Source: Methylocystaceae bacterium (GTDB lineage: Bacteria; Pseudomonadota; Alphaproteobacteria; Rhizobiales; Beijerinckiaceae). From it: DNA of 15,515 nt. Positions 6,461-11,397 of this stretch are shown here, piece after piece (positions within the stretch are counted from its first letter, which is position 1; the number at the start of each line of letters is the position of its first letter). The notes beneath the pieces were generated by a model that saw nothing but the letters and a program-made list of their open reading frames with translations, did no database searches and was not told the DNA's origin. The position numbers and the translations under genes were made by a program. The stretch covers positions 1 through 15,515 of the forward strand of contig PQAN01000054.1 of NCBI GenBank assembly GCA_003105285.1, in the 5' to 3' direction.

Positions 6461-7623
6461 GACGCGCCTCCTTCGCTTTCGCCGAAAGGAAGAGGCGCTT
6501 CGAAAGTCGCATCGTCCGTAAAGCCGGATTTACGGAAAGTCGTATCAGGCGTATTCTTTTCAAAAGGAAGATTCGAATTGAGCGAACGCTCCGACGAGTT
6601 TTCCACGCTCGCCGGACGCAAACAAAAGTTAGAGTCTCTGTTAGACTCTAAGTTAAGAGCCGGGATTTTTTCTTCGGGCCAGAGGGTTAGCTGCTTTCCG
6701 CGCGCCCGAAGTCCCGATAGGGCCGCGCCCGAAATCCCGATACCATGCGCGCCCGAAGTCCCGAGTGTTTCCACAGGTTTATCCACAGAGGCTGTGGATA
6801 AGTCGATCGGCAGGATGTGCAGCAGCTCGCGCCGGCCCTCGTGCTCGATCCGCAGGCGATAGCCGGGCAGCGATTGCCGGCACACGATGAGCCGGATGTC
6901 GATCGCGAAATCCCCGAGCCTCGCGAGGCTGCCGGACTTTTGATGCAGATGCGGGATGTCGAAGATCCAGCCCTGCTTCTGTCGACCGGCGTGCTTGCGG
7001 GCGACGCGATAGAGCCAGCGCTCGACGCCGCCCGTCAGCCGGAAATAGGCTGGGTCGATGGCGAGCACGAGCGAGCGGTCGACGACGCCACGGTAGAACC
7101 ATTCCGGGAGAACGAATTCCATGCCTTCGACGCGGCCGTCGCGCGTCACGCACTCCTCCCATTCGTTGATCCAGGAGAACTGGCTGCGACGCCAATGCTC
7201 GCCGTTGCGAATGGTGGTGCAGATGGCCGTCGATTGCAGGCGGGTGAGCGCGCCCTTCAGGAGCTTGTAATCGCGGGCGCCGGTCGCGCGTCCGACGGCC
7301 TTGAGGAGCTGATAGGGCGTGAAGCGCAGGAAACGGGAGGTCGTGAGGCCCTGGTTCTCGGCCTCGACGATCTGGCTCGCTGCCCAGATCAGCACGTCGG
7401 CGTCCCATATGGTCGCCATGCCGTGCTCGGGCATGGCGAAGACTTCAACGCGCGCGCCGGCCGCCTCGTAGAGGATCGGGGCCGTGCGTTTCGCCTTGGC
7501 GAGAGAGAAGAAGGGCCGCTCCATGAGATCGCGCTGATCGCGCGGGGACGCGTCCCCCGTCGCGATGACAAACGGGTGGAGCCGACTTCGCTCGCTCGAG
7601 ATGACGGGGAGGCGGCGCGACAT
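6457..7623 (-). CDS. repA: Replication initiator protein A (RPA family)
   Basis: This is a plasmid-type replication initiator of 388 aa. Family-like blocks include RDQRDLMERPFFSLAK (about 27-42), GMATIWDADVLIWAASQIVEAEN, LRFTPYQLLKAVGR, LQSTAICTTIRNGEHW, FSWINEWEE and the RLTGGVERWLYRVARKHAG block. The C-terminal 110 residues are polar and overlie DnaA boxes and iteron-like repeats, which marks them as origin DNA as much as protein. The start at 7623 has GAGG about 10 nt upstream. The first 20 residues (VISSERSRLHPFVIATGD) come from DNA resembling an interspersed palindromic repeat, so a start at 7524 (MERPFF) cannot be excluded. It ends in an ATGA overlap with parA. Confidence 0.9.
   Translation of the reverse strand: MSRRLPVISSERSRLHPFVIATGDASPRDQRDLMERPFFSLAKAKRTAPILYEAAGARVEVFAMPEHGMATIWDADVLIWAASQIVEAENQGLTTSRFLRFTPYQLLKAVGRATGARDYKLLKGALTRLQSTAICTTIRNGEHWRRSQFSWINEWEECVTRDGRVEGMEFVLPEWFYRGVVDRSLVLAIDPAYFRLTGGVERWLYRVARKHAGRQKQGWIFDIPHLHQKSGSLARLGDFAIDIRLIVCRQSLPGYRLRIEHEGRRELLHILPIDLSTASVDKPVETLGTSGAHGIGISGAALSGLRARGKQLTLWPEEKIPALNLESNRDSNFCLRPASVENSSERSLNSNLPFEKNTPDTTFRKSGFTDDATFEAPLPFGESEGGAS
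6629..6651. repeat. Perfect 9-bp inverted repeat in the 3' part of repA
   Basis: TTAGAGTCT-ctgtt-AGACTCTAA is a perfect dyad in the comparatively AT-rich stretch near the end of repA. It lies 50 bp from the iterons and may belong to the origin (melting region or a further binding site). Its codons read as part of the NLESNRDSN segment, which may be family-typical, so part of the symmetry could be accidental. Confidence 0.45.
6701..6764. repeat. Three iteron-like direct repeats inside repA
   Basis: The 17-bp core CGCGCCCGAARTCCCGA occurs three times, at 6701-6717, 6724-6740 and 6748-6764. The spacing is 23 and 24 bp, about two helical turns. The middle copy differs from the others by one base. 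The first two copies continue with TA. Regular spacing next to DnaA boxes is typical of RepA-binding iterons. Confidence 0.65.
6779..6801. promoter_or_regulatory. Pair of perfect DnaA boxes facing each other, probable oriV core
   Basis: TTATCCACA at 6779-6787 and its exact complement TGTGGATAA at 6793-6801 form an inverted pair. The dyad extends to 10-bp arms around a 3-bp centre. A weaker box-like sequence, GTTTCCACA, sits just to the left at 6767-6775. With the iterons at 6701-6764 and the less GC-rich DNA at about 6530-6680, this looks like a replication origin within the coding sequence of repA. Confidence 0.65.
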
Positions 7624-7635
7624 GGCGGCGTCGCC

Positions 7636-7920
7636 TCAGCGGTGGGAGTTCGGGCGTGCGATGCGCACGCCGGTGTCGACGCGGACGGCGTCGCGCGCTT
7701 CGACATATTGCGGATCGGACGTGGAGCGGCAGGCGGCGCCGTCGGCCCAGGCCTGGATGTCCTCGATCGCGTAGACGACACGGCCGCCGAGCTTGCGGAA
7801 CGTCGGGCCGGCGCCGTGACAGCGGTATTTTTCGAGGGTGCGCGCGGAAAGGCTGAGCATTCGCGCGGCTTCATGCGTCCGGACGAAGCGCGTGGCGCCC
7901 TCGGATGATTTGTCGCGCAT
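7636..7920 (-). CDS. rdfS: Excisionase / recombination directionality factor (AlpA/MerR-like HTH), RdfS-like
   Basis: This 94-aa protein has a winged helix-turn-helix of the AlpA/HTH_17 type: VRTHEAARMLSLSARTLEKYRCHGAGPTFRKLGGRVVYAIEDIQAWADG (about residues 13-61). Such proteins bend attachment-site DNA and direct an integrase toward excision. The RdfS name is by analogy: in ICEMlSymR7A, rdfS heads the block leading to parA-like, traF and relaxase genes, as here. It has a strong GGAGG about 7 nt before the ATG and ends 12 bp before repA. Upstream is a 173-bp gap where the FseA-like activator would be expected to act. No integrase or attachment site is visible in the window. Confidence 0.82.
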   Translation of the reverse strand: MRDKSSEGATRFVRTHEAARMLSLSARTLEKYRCHGAGPTFRKLGGRVVYAIEDIQAWADGAACRSTSDPQYVEARDAVRVDTGVRIARPNSHR

Positions 7921-7945
7921 GAGACGCCTCCGTAGCGGTGAGGTG

Positions 7946-7966
7946 CGCCGCAGGGAGGTCGCGGCG
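7946..7966. promoter_or_regulatory. Inverted repeat in the rdfS upstream region
   Basis: CGCCGC and GCGGCG form a perfect 6-bp dyad around a 9-bp spacer, ending 26 bp upstream of the rdfS ATG in the only large gap between fseA and repA. It may be part of the rdfS control region. I could not place a clear -10/-35 pair here, and a 6-bp GC dyad may be chance. Confidence 0.25.
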
Positions 7967-8093
7967 TTTCGAGATCATCGTGGCGGAGAAGAGAAGCGCA
8001 GGGGGAGGACGAAGTTTTGAGGGCGGTCCGTGTCCCCCCGTCCGCGAGGCGCACGCTGGGATGTCCTAGGAAACGGAGAATGCGGAAGGTTCA

Positions 8094-8675
8094 TCAGAGA
8101 GCGCGCAGCAGCCGCTTGTAGCCGCCGTTCATCAGCGCGATGGAATCATGGATGAGACGGTTCGCCTTGCGGCGCGTCGCCGAACTCTTCCACTCGAGCG
8201 CGGGAAGCGTAGCGTCCTCGGCGTCGATCAGGGCCGCGGCGATGTCGCGTGGCCCTGCGCCGCCGAGCCGGAAATCCAGCGCGTGCAGCAACAGGATGAG
8301 ACGCGCGCGTCGCTGCGCGGTCAATTGTAGCGCGCGAGGTAGCGGCCCTGCCGCCCCGCCCTGAAGGAGCCGAACGAGCCGGGACGCGCTTTCGAGCCGG
8401 ATTTCGAGCGACGCGTCGAGCGGCAAGATGATCGCGGGGCGGCTCGGCCCGCCGTCGTTCATCCAAAGATGAATCTCGCCTCGGGCGTCGCCGATCACGA
8501 CCCGCCTGTCGCCGTCATCGGACCTGTCGGCGACGACGTAGCCCAAGGCGGTCGGATCGAACGTCCCGTCCGCCGCGAAGCGGGGCGGCGCCGAAGCGAT
8601 GATCAGCGTGCCGGGGTCGATCTCGGGGAGCCAGAGCGCTGGCTCCCTTCCTGCCGGAGTTTCCGGGTCATGAGC
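8094..8675 (-). CDS. fseA: DUF2285-like C-terminal part of FseA-like activator, reached by +1 frameshift
   Basis: This frame encodes 193 aa from AHDPETPAGREPALWLPEIDPGTLIIASAPPRF through QLTAQRRARLILLLHALDFRLGG to GGYKRLLRAL. It lacks a usable start near its 5' end: no ATG or GTG occurs before a TTG at 8546, which lies inside conserved-looking sequence. It joins smoothly to the upstream gene if the ribosome slips +1 at TTT-C, giving a fused protein of 260 aa (67 + 193). DUF6499-DUF2285 proteins occur in many alphaproteobacterial ICEs. In ICEMlSymR7A the pair msi172-msi171 is fused this way into FseA, which activates rdfS. Here rdfS is the next gene downstream. An ordinary frameshift mutation is the alternative. 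Confidence 0.8.
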   Translation of the reverse strand, partial: AHDPETPAGREPALWLPEIDPGTLIIASAPPRFAADGTFDPTALGYVVADRSDDGDRRVVIGDARGEIHLWMNDGGPSRPAIILPLDASLEIRLESASRLVRLLQGGAAGPLPRALQLTAQRRARLILLLHALDFRLGGAGPRDIAAALIDAEDATLPALEWKSSATRRKANRLIHDSIALMNGGYKRLLRAL

Positions 8676-8679
8676 GAAA
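8668..8679 (-). promoter_or_regulatory. Putative programmed +1 ribosomal frameshift site (TTT-C)
   Basis: On the minus strand the in-frame codons are TTT CGC TCA TGA. Slipping tRNA-Phe from TTT (8679-8677) to TTC (8678-8676) moves reading to GCT CAT GAC, which opens the 193-aa DUF2285-like frame. A UUU to UUC slip of tRNA-Phe is the mechanism reported for FseA of ICEMlSymR7A. The peptide across the join is WGLQF-AHDPETP. The stop codon close behind the slip limits the unshifted product. Confidence 0.72.
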
Positions 8680-8877
8680 CTGCAACCCCCAGCGACGCGC
8701 GAGGCTCGAAAGGGCGGTCGCTTTGTCGACGGCGCCGCGTTCGATTCGTCTCAGCGTCTCGCGATAATCCTGGCGATATCTCGGGTTCCGACGCAGGAAT
8801 TCGAGCGCGAAACCGGAAGGATCCAGGTCGTTCAATTGCTTGATGGAATCGGGGGATTTCCAGAAATTCGTCGGCAT
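8668..8877 (-). CDS. fseA: DUF6499-like N-terminal part of FseA-like activator (Msi172-like)
   Basis: This 69-aa frame (MPTNFWKSPDSIKQLNDLDPSGFALEFLRRNP...) resembles the short transcriptional-regulator domain (DUF6499) that normally precedes DUF2285: a Trp near the start, the AxEFLRRNPxYRxDY pattern and the final LARRWGLQF. GAGGAG lies about 7 nt before the ATG. The frame ends LQFRS-stop, two codons after the TTT of the putative shift site. The unshifted product would be this short domain alone; the shifted product continues into DUF2285. Confidence 0.82.
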   Translation of the reverse strand: MPTNFWKSPDSIKQLNDLDPSGFALEFLRRNPRYRQDYRETLRRIERGAVDKATALSSLARRWGLQFRS

Positions 8878-9015
8878 GAAACGCTCCTCGGCTTGGCCTC
8901 GTAGCTCGAGCGGCGACTTCGACGATCCCGGAATGGCAGAGCCAAAACTAGCCCAAAGGGTTGCATCGCGTGCCGCGAGCGCCCATGACCTTTTTATGGC
9001 AGGCTAGAAGAGAGC

Positions 9016-9279
9016 CTATTGCGGGCGCGCGCCCAAAAGCTGCCGATAGCCGGCGGCGGACATCCATCTCGCTCTGGCCAAATGGCTCTCATGGATGATC
9101 TTCGCCCGTTCAGGCTCGCGCTCCGGGTCGATCCCGAAAATCACCGCGACGACCTCGCGCCAGTCGGCGCCTGCTTCGGAGGCGTCCAGCAGTCGCAGAT
9201 AGGTCGTGAGGTGACGTTCGTCGTACGCGTTCACGTGCTCGGTGAGGGGCGGACGATCTTCGAAGGCTGGCGTGCTCAT
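9016..9279 (-). CDS. qseM: QseM-like DUF2285 small protein, putative antiactivator
   Basis: This 87-aa protein contains ERHLTTYLRLLDASEAGADWREVVAVIFGIDPEREPERAKIIHESHLARARWMSAAGYRQLL, the compact DUF2285-type pattern (YLRLLDA...GADW...IDP..EPERA......HLARARWM...GYR.LL). In ICEMlSymR7A the DUF2285 protein QseM binds and inhibits both TraR and FseA, and its gene is divergent from the controller gene qseC. The same arrangement is seen here, with an XRE gene divergent and an FseA-like gene 138 bp downstream. The role is inferred from family and context. AGG sits about 8 nt upstream of the ATG. Confidence 0.75.
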   Translation of the reverse strand: MSTPAFEDRPPLTEHVNAYDERHLTTYLRLLDASEAGADWREVVAVIFGIDPEREPERAKIIHESHLARARWMSAAGYRQLLGARPQ

Positions 9280-9323
9280 TGCGGACCTGCCTGTCGCTCT
9301 ATGCCGGCGAATTCATGGCGGGA

Positions 9324-9346
9324 TCGCAGGATTATATCGCAGGATT
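9324..9346 (-). promoter_or_regulatory. Putative qseM promoter: perfect -10 within a 13-bp-spaced direct repeat
   Basis: On the minus strand TATAAT occurs at 9336-9331, matching the sigma-70 -10 consensus, with a 17-bp spacer to a poor -35 (TAGAAC). The start would be near 9324, giving a leader of about 45 nt before the ATG at 9279. The -10 lies between two copies of TCGCAGGATT (9324-9333 and 9337-9346, plus strand), which could be binding sites for a regulator. Confidence 0.5.
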
Positions 9347-9455
9347 GGTTGGGGTTCTATGCCGACGGTGATGCAATCGACGCATCGCGTTGCGCGCTGG
9401 GATGGAAGACCTACAGAGTCTGAAGGAGCCAAGTGTAGCATGGTCGTCGACGAAT

Positions 9456-9486
9456 AGGAATGTTCGTTCCTGGAATGAACGTTCTT
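9456..9486. promoter_or_regulatory. Tandem palindromic operators in front of the XRE controller gene
   Basis: Two related dyads lie side by side. AGGAA-tgttcg-TTCCT (9456-9471) has perfect 5-bp arms, and GGAATGAACGTTCTT (9472-9486) contains the perfect palindrome GAACGTTC at 9477-9484. Both contain GGAATG and end in GTTC, 16 bp apart. Paired operators just upstream of the gene are characteristic of C-protein (controller) regulators that act on their own promoter. Confidence 0.6.
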
Positions 9487-9506
9487 GACTCGGCTTCCAT
9501 GCCAGC

Positions 9507-9734
9507 ATGGAAATCGAGGAGGTCATAGCGACGAATGTGCGTCGCCTGCGTCACGCCAGGAAGTGGACGCAGGAAGCGCTTGCCGAGAAGGCGCAGCTGA
9601 GTTCTCGCTATGTCGGCGCGATTGAGCGCGCCGATGTGTCGGCGAGGGTGAATATTGTCGGTCGGATCGCTGATGCATTCGGCATTGAAGCTGCAGAGCT
9701 CTTAAAGCGCAGCAAGCCGAAAGCTCGCGGCTGA
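9507..9734 (+). CDS. qseC: XRE/controller-type HTH regulator, QseC-like
   Basis: This 75-aa single-domain helix-turn-helix protein reads VRRLRHARKWTQEALAEKAQLSSRYVGAIERADVSARVNIVGRIADAFGIEAAELL. That is the XRE fold of restriction-modification controller (C) proteins, the family of QseC in ICEMlSymR7A. It is divergent from the QseM-like gene, as qseC is from qseM. There is no Shine-Dalgarno before the ATG at 9507. A GAGGAGG occurs inside the frame at 9516-9522 but too far from the next start (GTG 9537), so a leaderless transcript is possible. It probably binds the tandem dyads at 9456-9486 and sets a self-reinforcing switch; that is inferred. Confidence 0.8.
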   Translation: MEIEEVIATNVRRLRHARKWTQEALAEKAQLSSRYVGAIERADVSARVNIVGRIADAFGIEAAELLKRSKPKARG

Positions 9735-9786
9735 ACTCGCCAGACGATCGGAGACTGGCCGGAACTGGCGCAACGTCGATTTGGCG

Positions 9787-9885
9787 CCAGATGCGGACCT
9801 TCGCGTAGAGTTCCATATTCGTCCCCTCCACGCACTCCGGTCGTCAGAAACGGCGTCGCGCTCAAGTTCGATGTGTAAAACTCAA
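9787..9885 (-). mobile_element. Remnant of an IS21-like insertion sequence (left end and istA start)
   Basis: On the minus strand, starting where the transporter homology stops, the sequence reads TTGAGTTTTACACAT (9885-9871). About 55 bp further on comes an ATG (9816) opening MELYAKVRIW, which resembles the first residues of IS21-family IstA transposases (MELYxKVR). After about ten residues the resemblance ends. This looks like the stub of an IS21 element that cut off the cation transporter and was then largely deleted. It rests on a short match. Confidence 0.45.
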
Positions 9886-10253
9886 GCCACCGACGGCCTC
9901 GATGAGGCCGTAGCCGACATTAAGAAGGACCACGATCCAGAGCGCGTGCTTGTAGGCGGGCGCTAGGTGAGAGAGGTCTTTGGGCAGTTTGTCATCATCG
10001 TCCCCTGCGGCTTGCGCTGCAGGGCTAACGAGTCGGTCGAGTTGGTAGCCGAGGCTTGTCACCGCTCGTTCGATCTCGGGCAGGCGCGCGGCCGGATCAA
10101 CCACGTGCAAGGTCATGATCCCCGAGGCGATTGACACTTTCGCGTCCGCGACGCCGACAATCCCCTCTGCCGCTTTCTCGATTTTGGCGCGCACGAGGCG
10201 CAATCCATGCCGGAGACGCGATAGCGCAGCTCTGCGCCCGGCTCAACACTCAT
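9862..10253 (-). pseudogene. Truncated and frameshifted cation efflux (CDF) transporter with N-terminal HMA domain
   Basis: From the ATG at 10253 the frame gives MSVEPGAELRYRVSGMDCASCAPK and then goes out of frame. One base added at about 10187 (GCG-GCC instead of GCGCC) restores MDCASCAAKIEKAAEGIVGVADAKVS, a normal heavy-metal-associated (GMxCxxC) domain. The restored frame then gives a hydrophobic start, HALWIVVLLNVGYGLIEAVGG, typical of the first helix of CzcD/CDF exporters, before ending in unrelated LSFTHRT-stop. Only about 130 of an expected 300 or more residues remain, so it is inactive as a transporter. It follows arsR with an 11-nt overlap, a common metal-resistance pair. Confidence 0.75.
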
Positions 10254-10602
10254 GGTCATCTCCATCGTCCGTGGGCTTTACCACGTGCCCGACCAAATCC
10301 ACGAGGATGCACCGCACACGATCATCGACCGAGGCATAGATCATCTGCTTGCCGTGTCGCGTGGCGCGAAGAAAGCGGCCTGCTCGTAGCAGGCGGAGGT
10401 GATGGCTTACGAGACCGCGAGGCAGGTCCACGCGCATGGCGATTTCGCCGACGGGGGCGGGTTTGGCGAGACAAGCGAGGAGAACTCGCAATCGTGTCGG
10501 CTCGCCGAGAAGGCGAAATAACTCCGCAAATTCAGTAACTTGGGCATCCGTGAGAGGACCAAGGTCGTTCGGCAGAGTCTTCGTAATGACATGCGCCTTC
10601 AT
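10243..10602 (-). CDS. ArsR/SmtB-family metal-responsive repressor
   Basis: This is a 119-aa winged-helix repressor. The core is LFRLLGEPTRLRVLLACLAKPAPVGEIAMRVDLPRGLVSHHLRLLRAGRFLRATRHGKQMIYASVDDRVRCILVDLVGHV, with the family features LxxPTRLRIL, SHHLxxLxxAGxL and GKQxxYxxxDxxV. It overlaps the start of the broken CDF transporter and probably once controlled it in response to zinc, cadmium or a similar metal. At the position where alpha-5 sensors carry DxH, the residues are DDR, so that site may be altered. The tail DDGDDHEC contains possible metal ligands. It is divergent from the cytochrome c gene, with 177 bp between them. Confidence 0.88.
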   Translation of the reverse strand: MKAHVITKTLPNDLGPLTDAQVTEFAELFRLLGEPTRLRVLLACLAKPAPVGEIAMRVDLPRGLVSHHLRLLRAGRFLRATRHGKQMIYASVDDRVRCILVDLVGHVVKPTDDGDDHEC

Positions 10603-10647
10603 GTGTTAGAACCAACCTTCGGGTCTGCCAGGATAAGGGAATAAAGT

Positions 10648-10661
10648 TTGATTTAGATCAA
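10648..10661. promoter_or_regulatory. FNR/FixK-type box
   Basis: TTGATTTAGATCAA is a perfect match to the FNR/FixK/Anr consensus TTGAT-N4-ATCAA. It lies 46 bp upstream of the arsR start and 118 bp upstream of the cytochrome c start. As a class II site (centre at -41.5) it would place a rightward start near 10696, leaving about 84 nt of leader before the cytochrome gene. Low-oxygen control of the cytochrome operon is therefore likely. Confidence 0.75.
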
Positions 10662-10682
10662 AGCGGCAGAGCAATGATCTAT

Positions 10683-10702
10683 CATACATACTAATATACA
10701 TG
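10683..10702. promoter_or_regulatory. Imperfect AT-rich palindrome, candidate ArsR-type operator
   Basis: A 20-bp imperfect dyad (CATACATACT/AATATACATG, 14 of 20 positions symmetric) lies between arsR and the cytochrome gene. AT-rich imperfect dyads of this size are typical operators of ArsR/SmtB repressors. It would overlap the -10/start region predicted from the FNR box, so binding could block rightward transcription. Assignment to the neighbouring ArsR protein is inferred. Confidence 0.4.
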
Positions 10703-10779
10703 AGTGCGTAATTATGTCATGCTTGCGCCAGTCGCGGTTTTGAATCGCGCGAATTTGAGCACAAACGGGAGGGTCAGCC

Positions 10780-11337
10780 ATGCGTAATAAAACGCTTGCC
10801 TCAGGAGTTCTTGCTGTCACGGTCACCATCATTGTAGCGGGGATTTTCGGCTCTGCCCGGGCGCAGCAAACTCAAAATCCATGGAGTCGGTGCTGCGGCA
10901 TGGGCCACTGGCCAATGGGACATGGGATGATGGGCCAGCGTGGCCATGGGATGATGGGCAGCATGCCCAGACATCATCAAGCCATGATGTCTGGGGTTCC
11001 AGCGCCGTATAATTCACTCAGAAACCCGTTGCCACGAACCCGCGAGACTGTTGACCGTGGCGCTGCTGTTTACGACCAAAGCTGCGCCTCTTGCCACGGA
11101 GCAACCGGCGAAGGTGACGGCGAGGCCGGTCGCAATCTATCGCCGCCGCCTGGCAATCTCGCCTGGCTCTCACAGATGCCGATGGCGCAGTGGGACCCGT
11201 TTATGTATTGGACCGTCGCTGAGGGCGGCGCGGAATTTGGAAGTGCGATGCCAGCCTTCAAGGACGCGTTGCCCAAGGACGATATCTGGGCGGTGATCGC
11301 CTTCATACAGGCCCAACTGCCACGGAAATCAAAATAA
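10780..11337 (+). CDS. Periplasmic c-type cytochrome with His/Met-rich copper-binding-like segment
   Basis: This is a 185-aa exported single-haem cytochrome. Residues 1-28 form a signal peptide with likely cleavage after SARA. Residues 38-71 are unusually rich in His, Met and Gly (CCGMGHWPMGHGMMG and repeats of it), which suggests copper or other soft-metal binding. The haem site is CASCH at Cys102, Cys105 and His106. The distal ligand is probably Met157 in SAMPAFKD, as in class I cytochromes c. GGGAGG lies about 7 nt before the ATG. The membrane metal-handling gene follows 60 bp downstream on the same strand, so they may share a transcript. Its electron partner is unknown. Confidence 0.88.
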   Translation: MRNKTLASGVLAVTVTIIVAGIFGSARAQQTQNPWSRCCGMGHWPMGHGMMGQRGHGMMGSMPRHHQAMMSGVPAPYNSLRNPLPRTRETVDRGAAVYDQSCASCHGATGEGDGEAGRNLSPPPGNLAWLSQMPMAQWDPFMYWTVAEGGAEFGSAMPAFKDALPKDDIWAVIAFIQAQLPRKSK

Positions 11338-11397
11338 CCATCAGAGGGGCGCCCATGGTAGCGCCGTTACCGTAATTCCCGATGCGGCATTCGACTG

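Noticed and set aside
6701..6764. Short CRISPR-like array
   Set aside because: There are only three repeats of 17 bp with 6-7 bp between them, next to DnaA boxes. Spacing and context fit iterons, not CRISPR.
6817..7908. Plus-strand open frame of 363 codons opposite repA and rdfS
   Set aside because: It spans two recognised minus-strand genes and has no recognisable domains, so it is a codon-bias shadow.
8094..8546. DUF2285-like ORF as an independent gene starting at TTG 8546
   Set aside because: The frame upstream of TTG is open and encodes family-like sequence (WLPEIDPGTLIIASAPPRF) back to the slip site, and no ribosome binding site was seen at the TTG.
8966..8978. Palindrome TCGCG-tgc-CGCGA upstream of fseA as a tra box
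   Set aside because: It is too short and does not match the 18-bp tra-box type. It could be chance in GC-rich DNA.
9001..9017. Hairpin AGGCT/AGCCT over the qseM stop as a terminator
   Set aside because: The stem is short and there is no T-run after it in either direction. Transcription into fseA may well continue.
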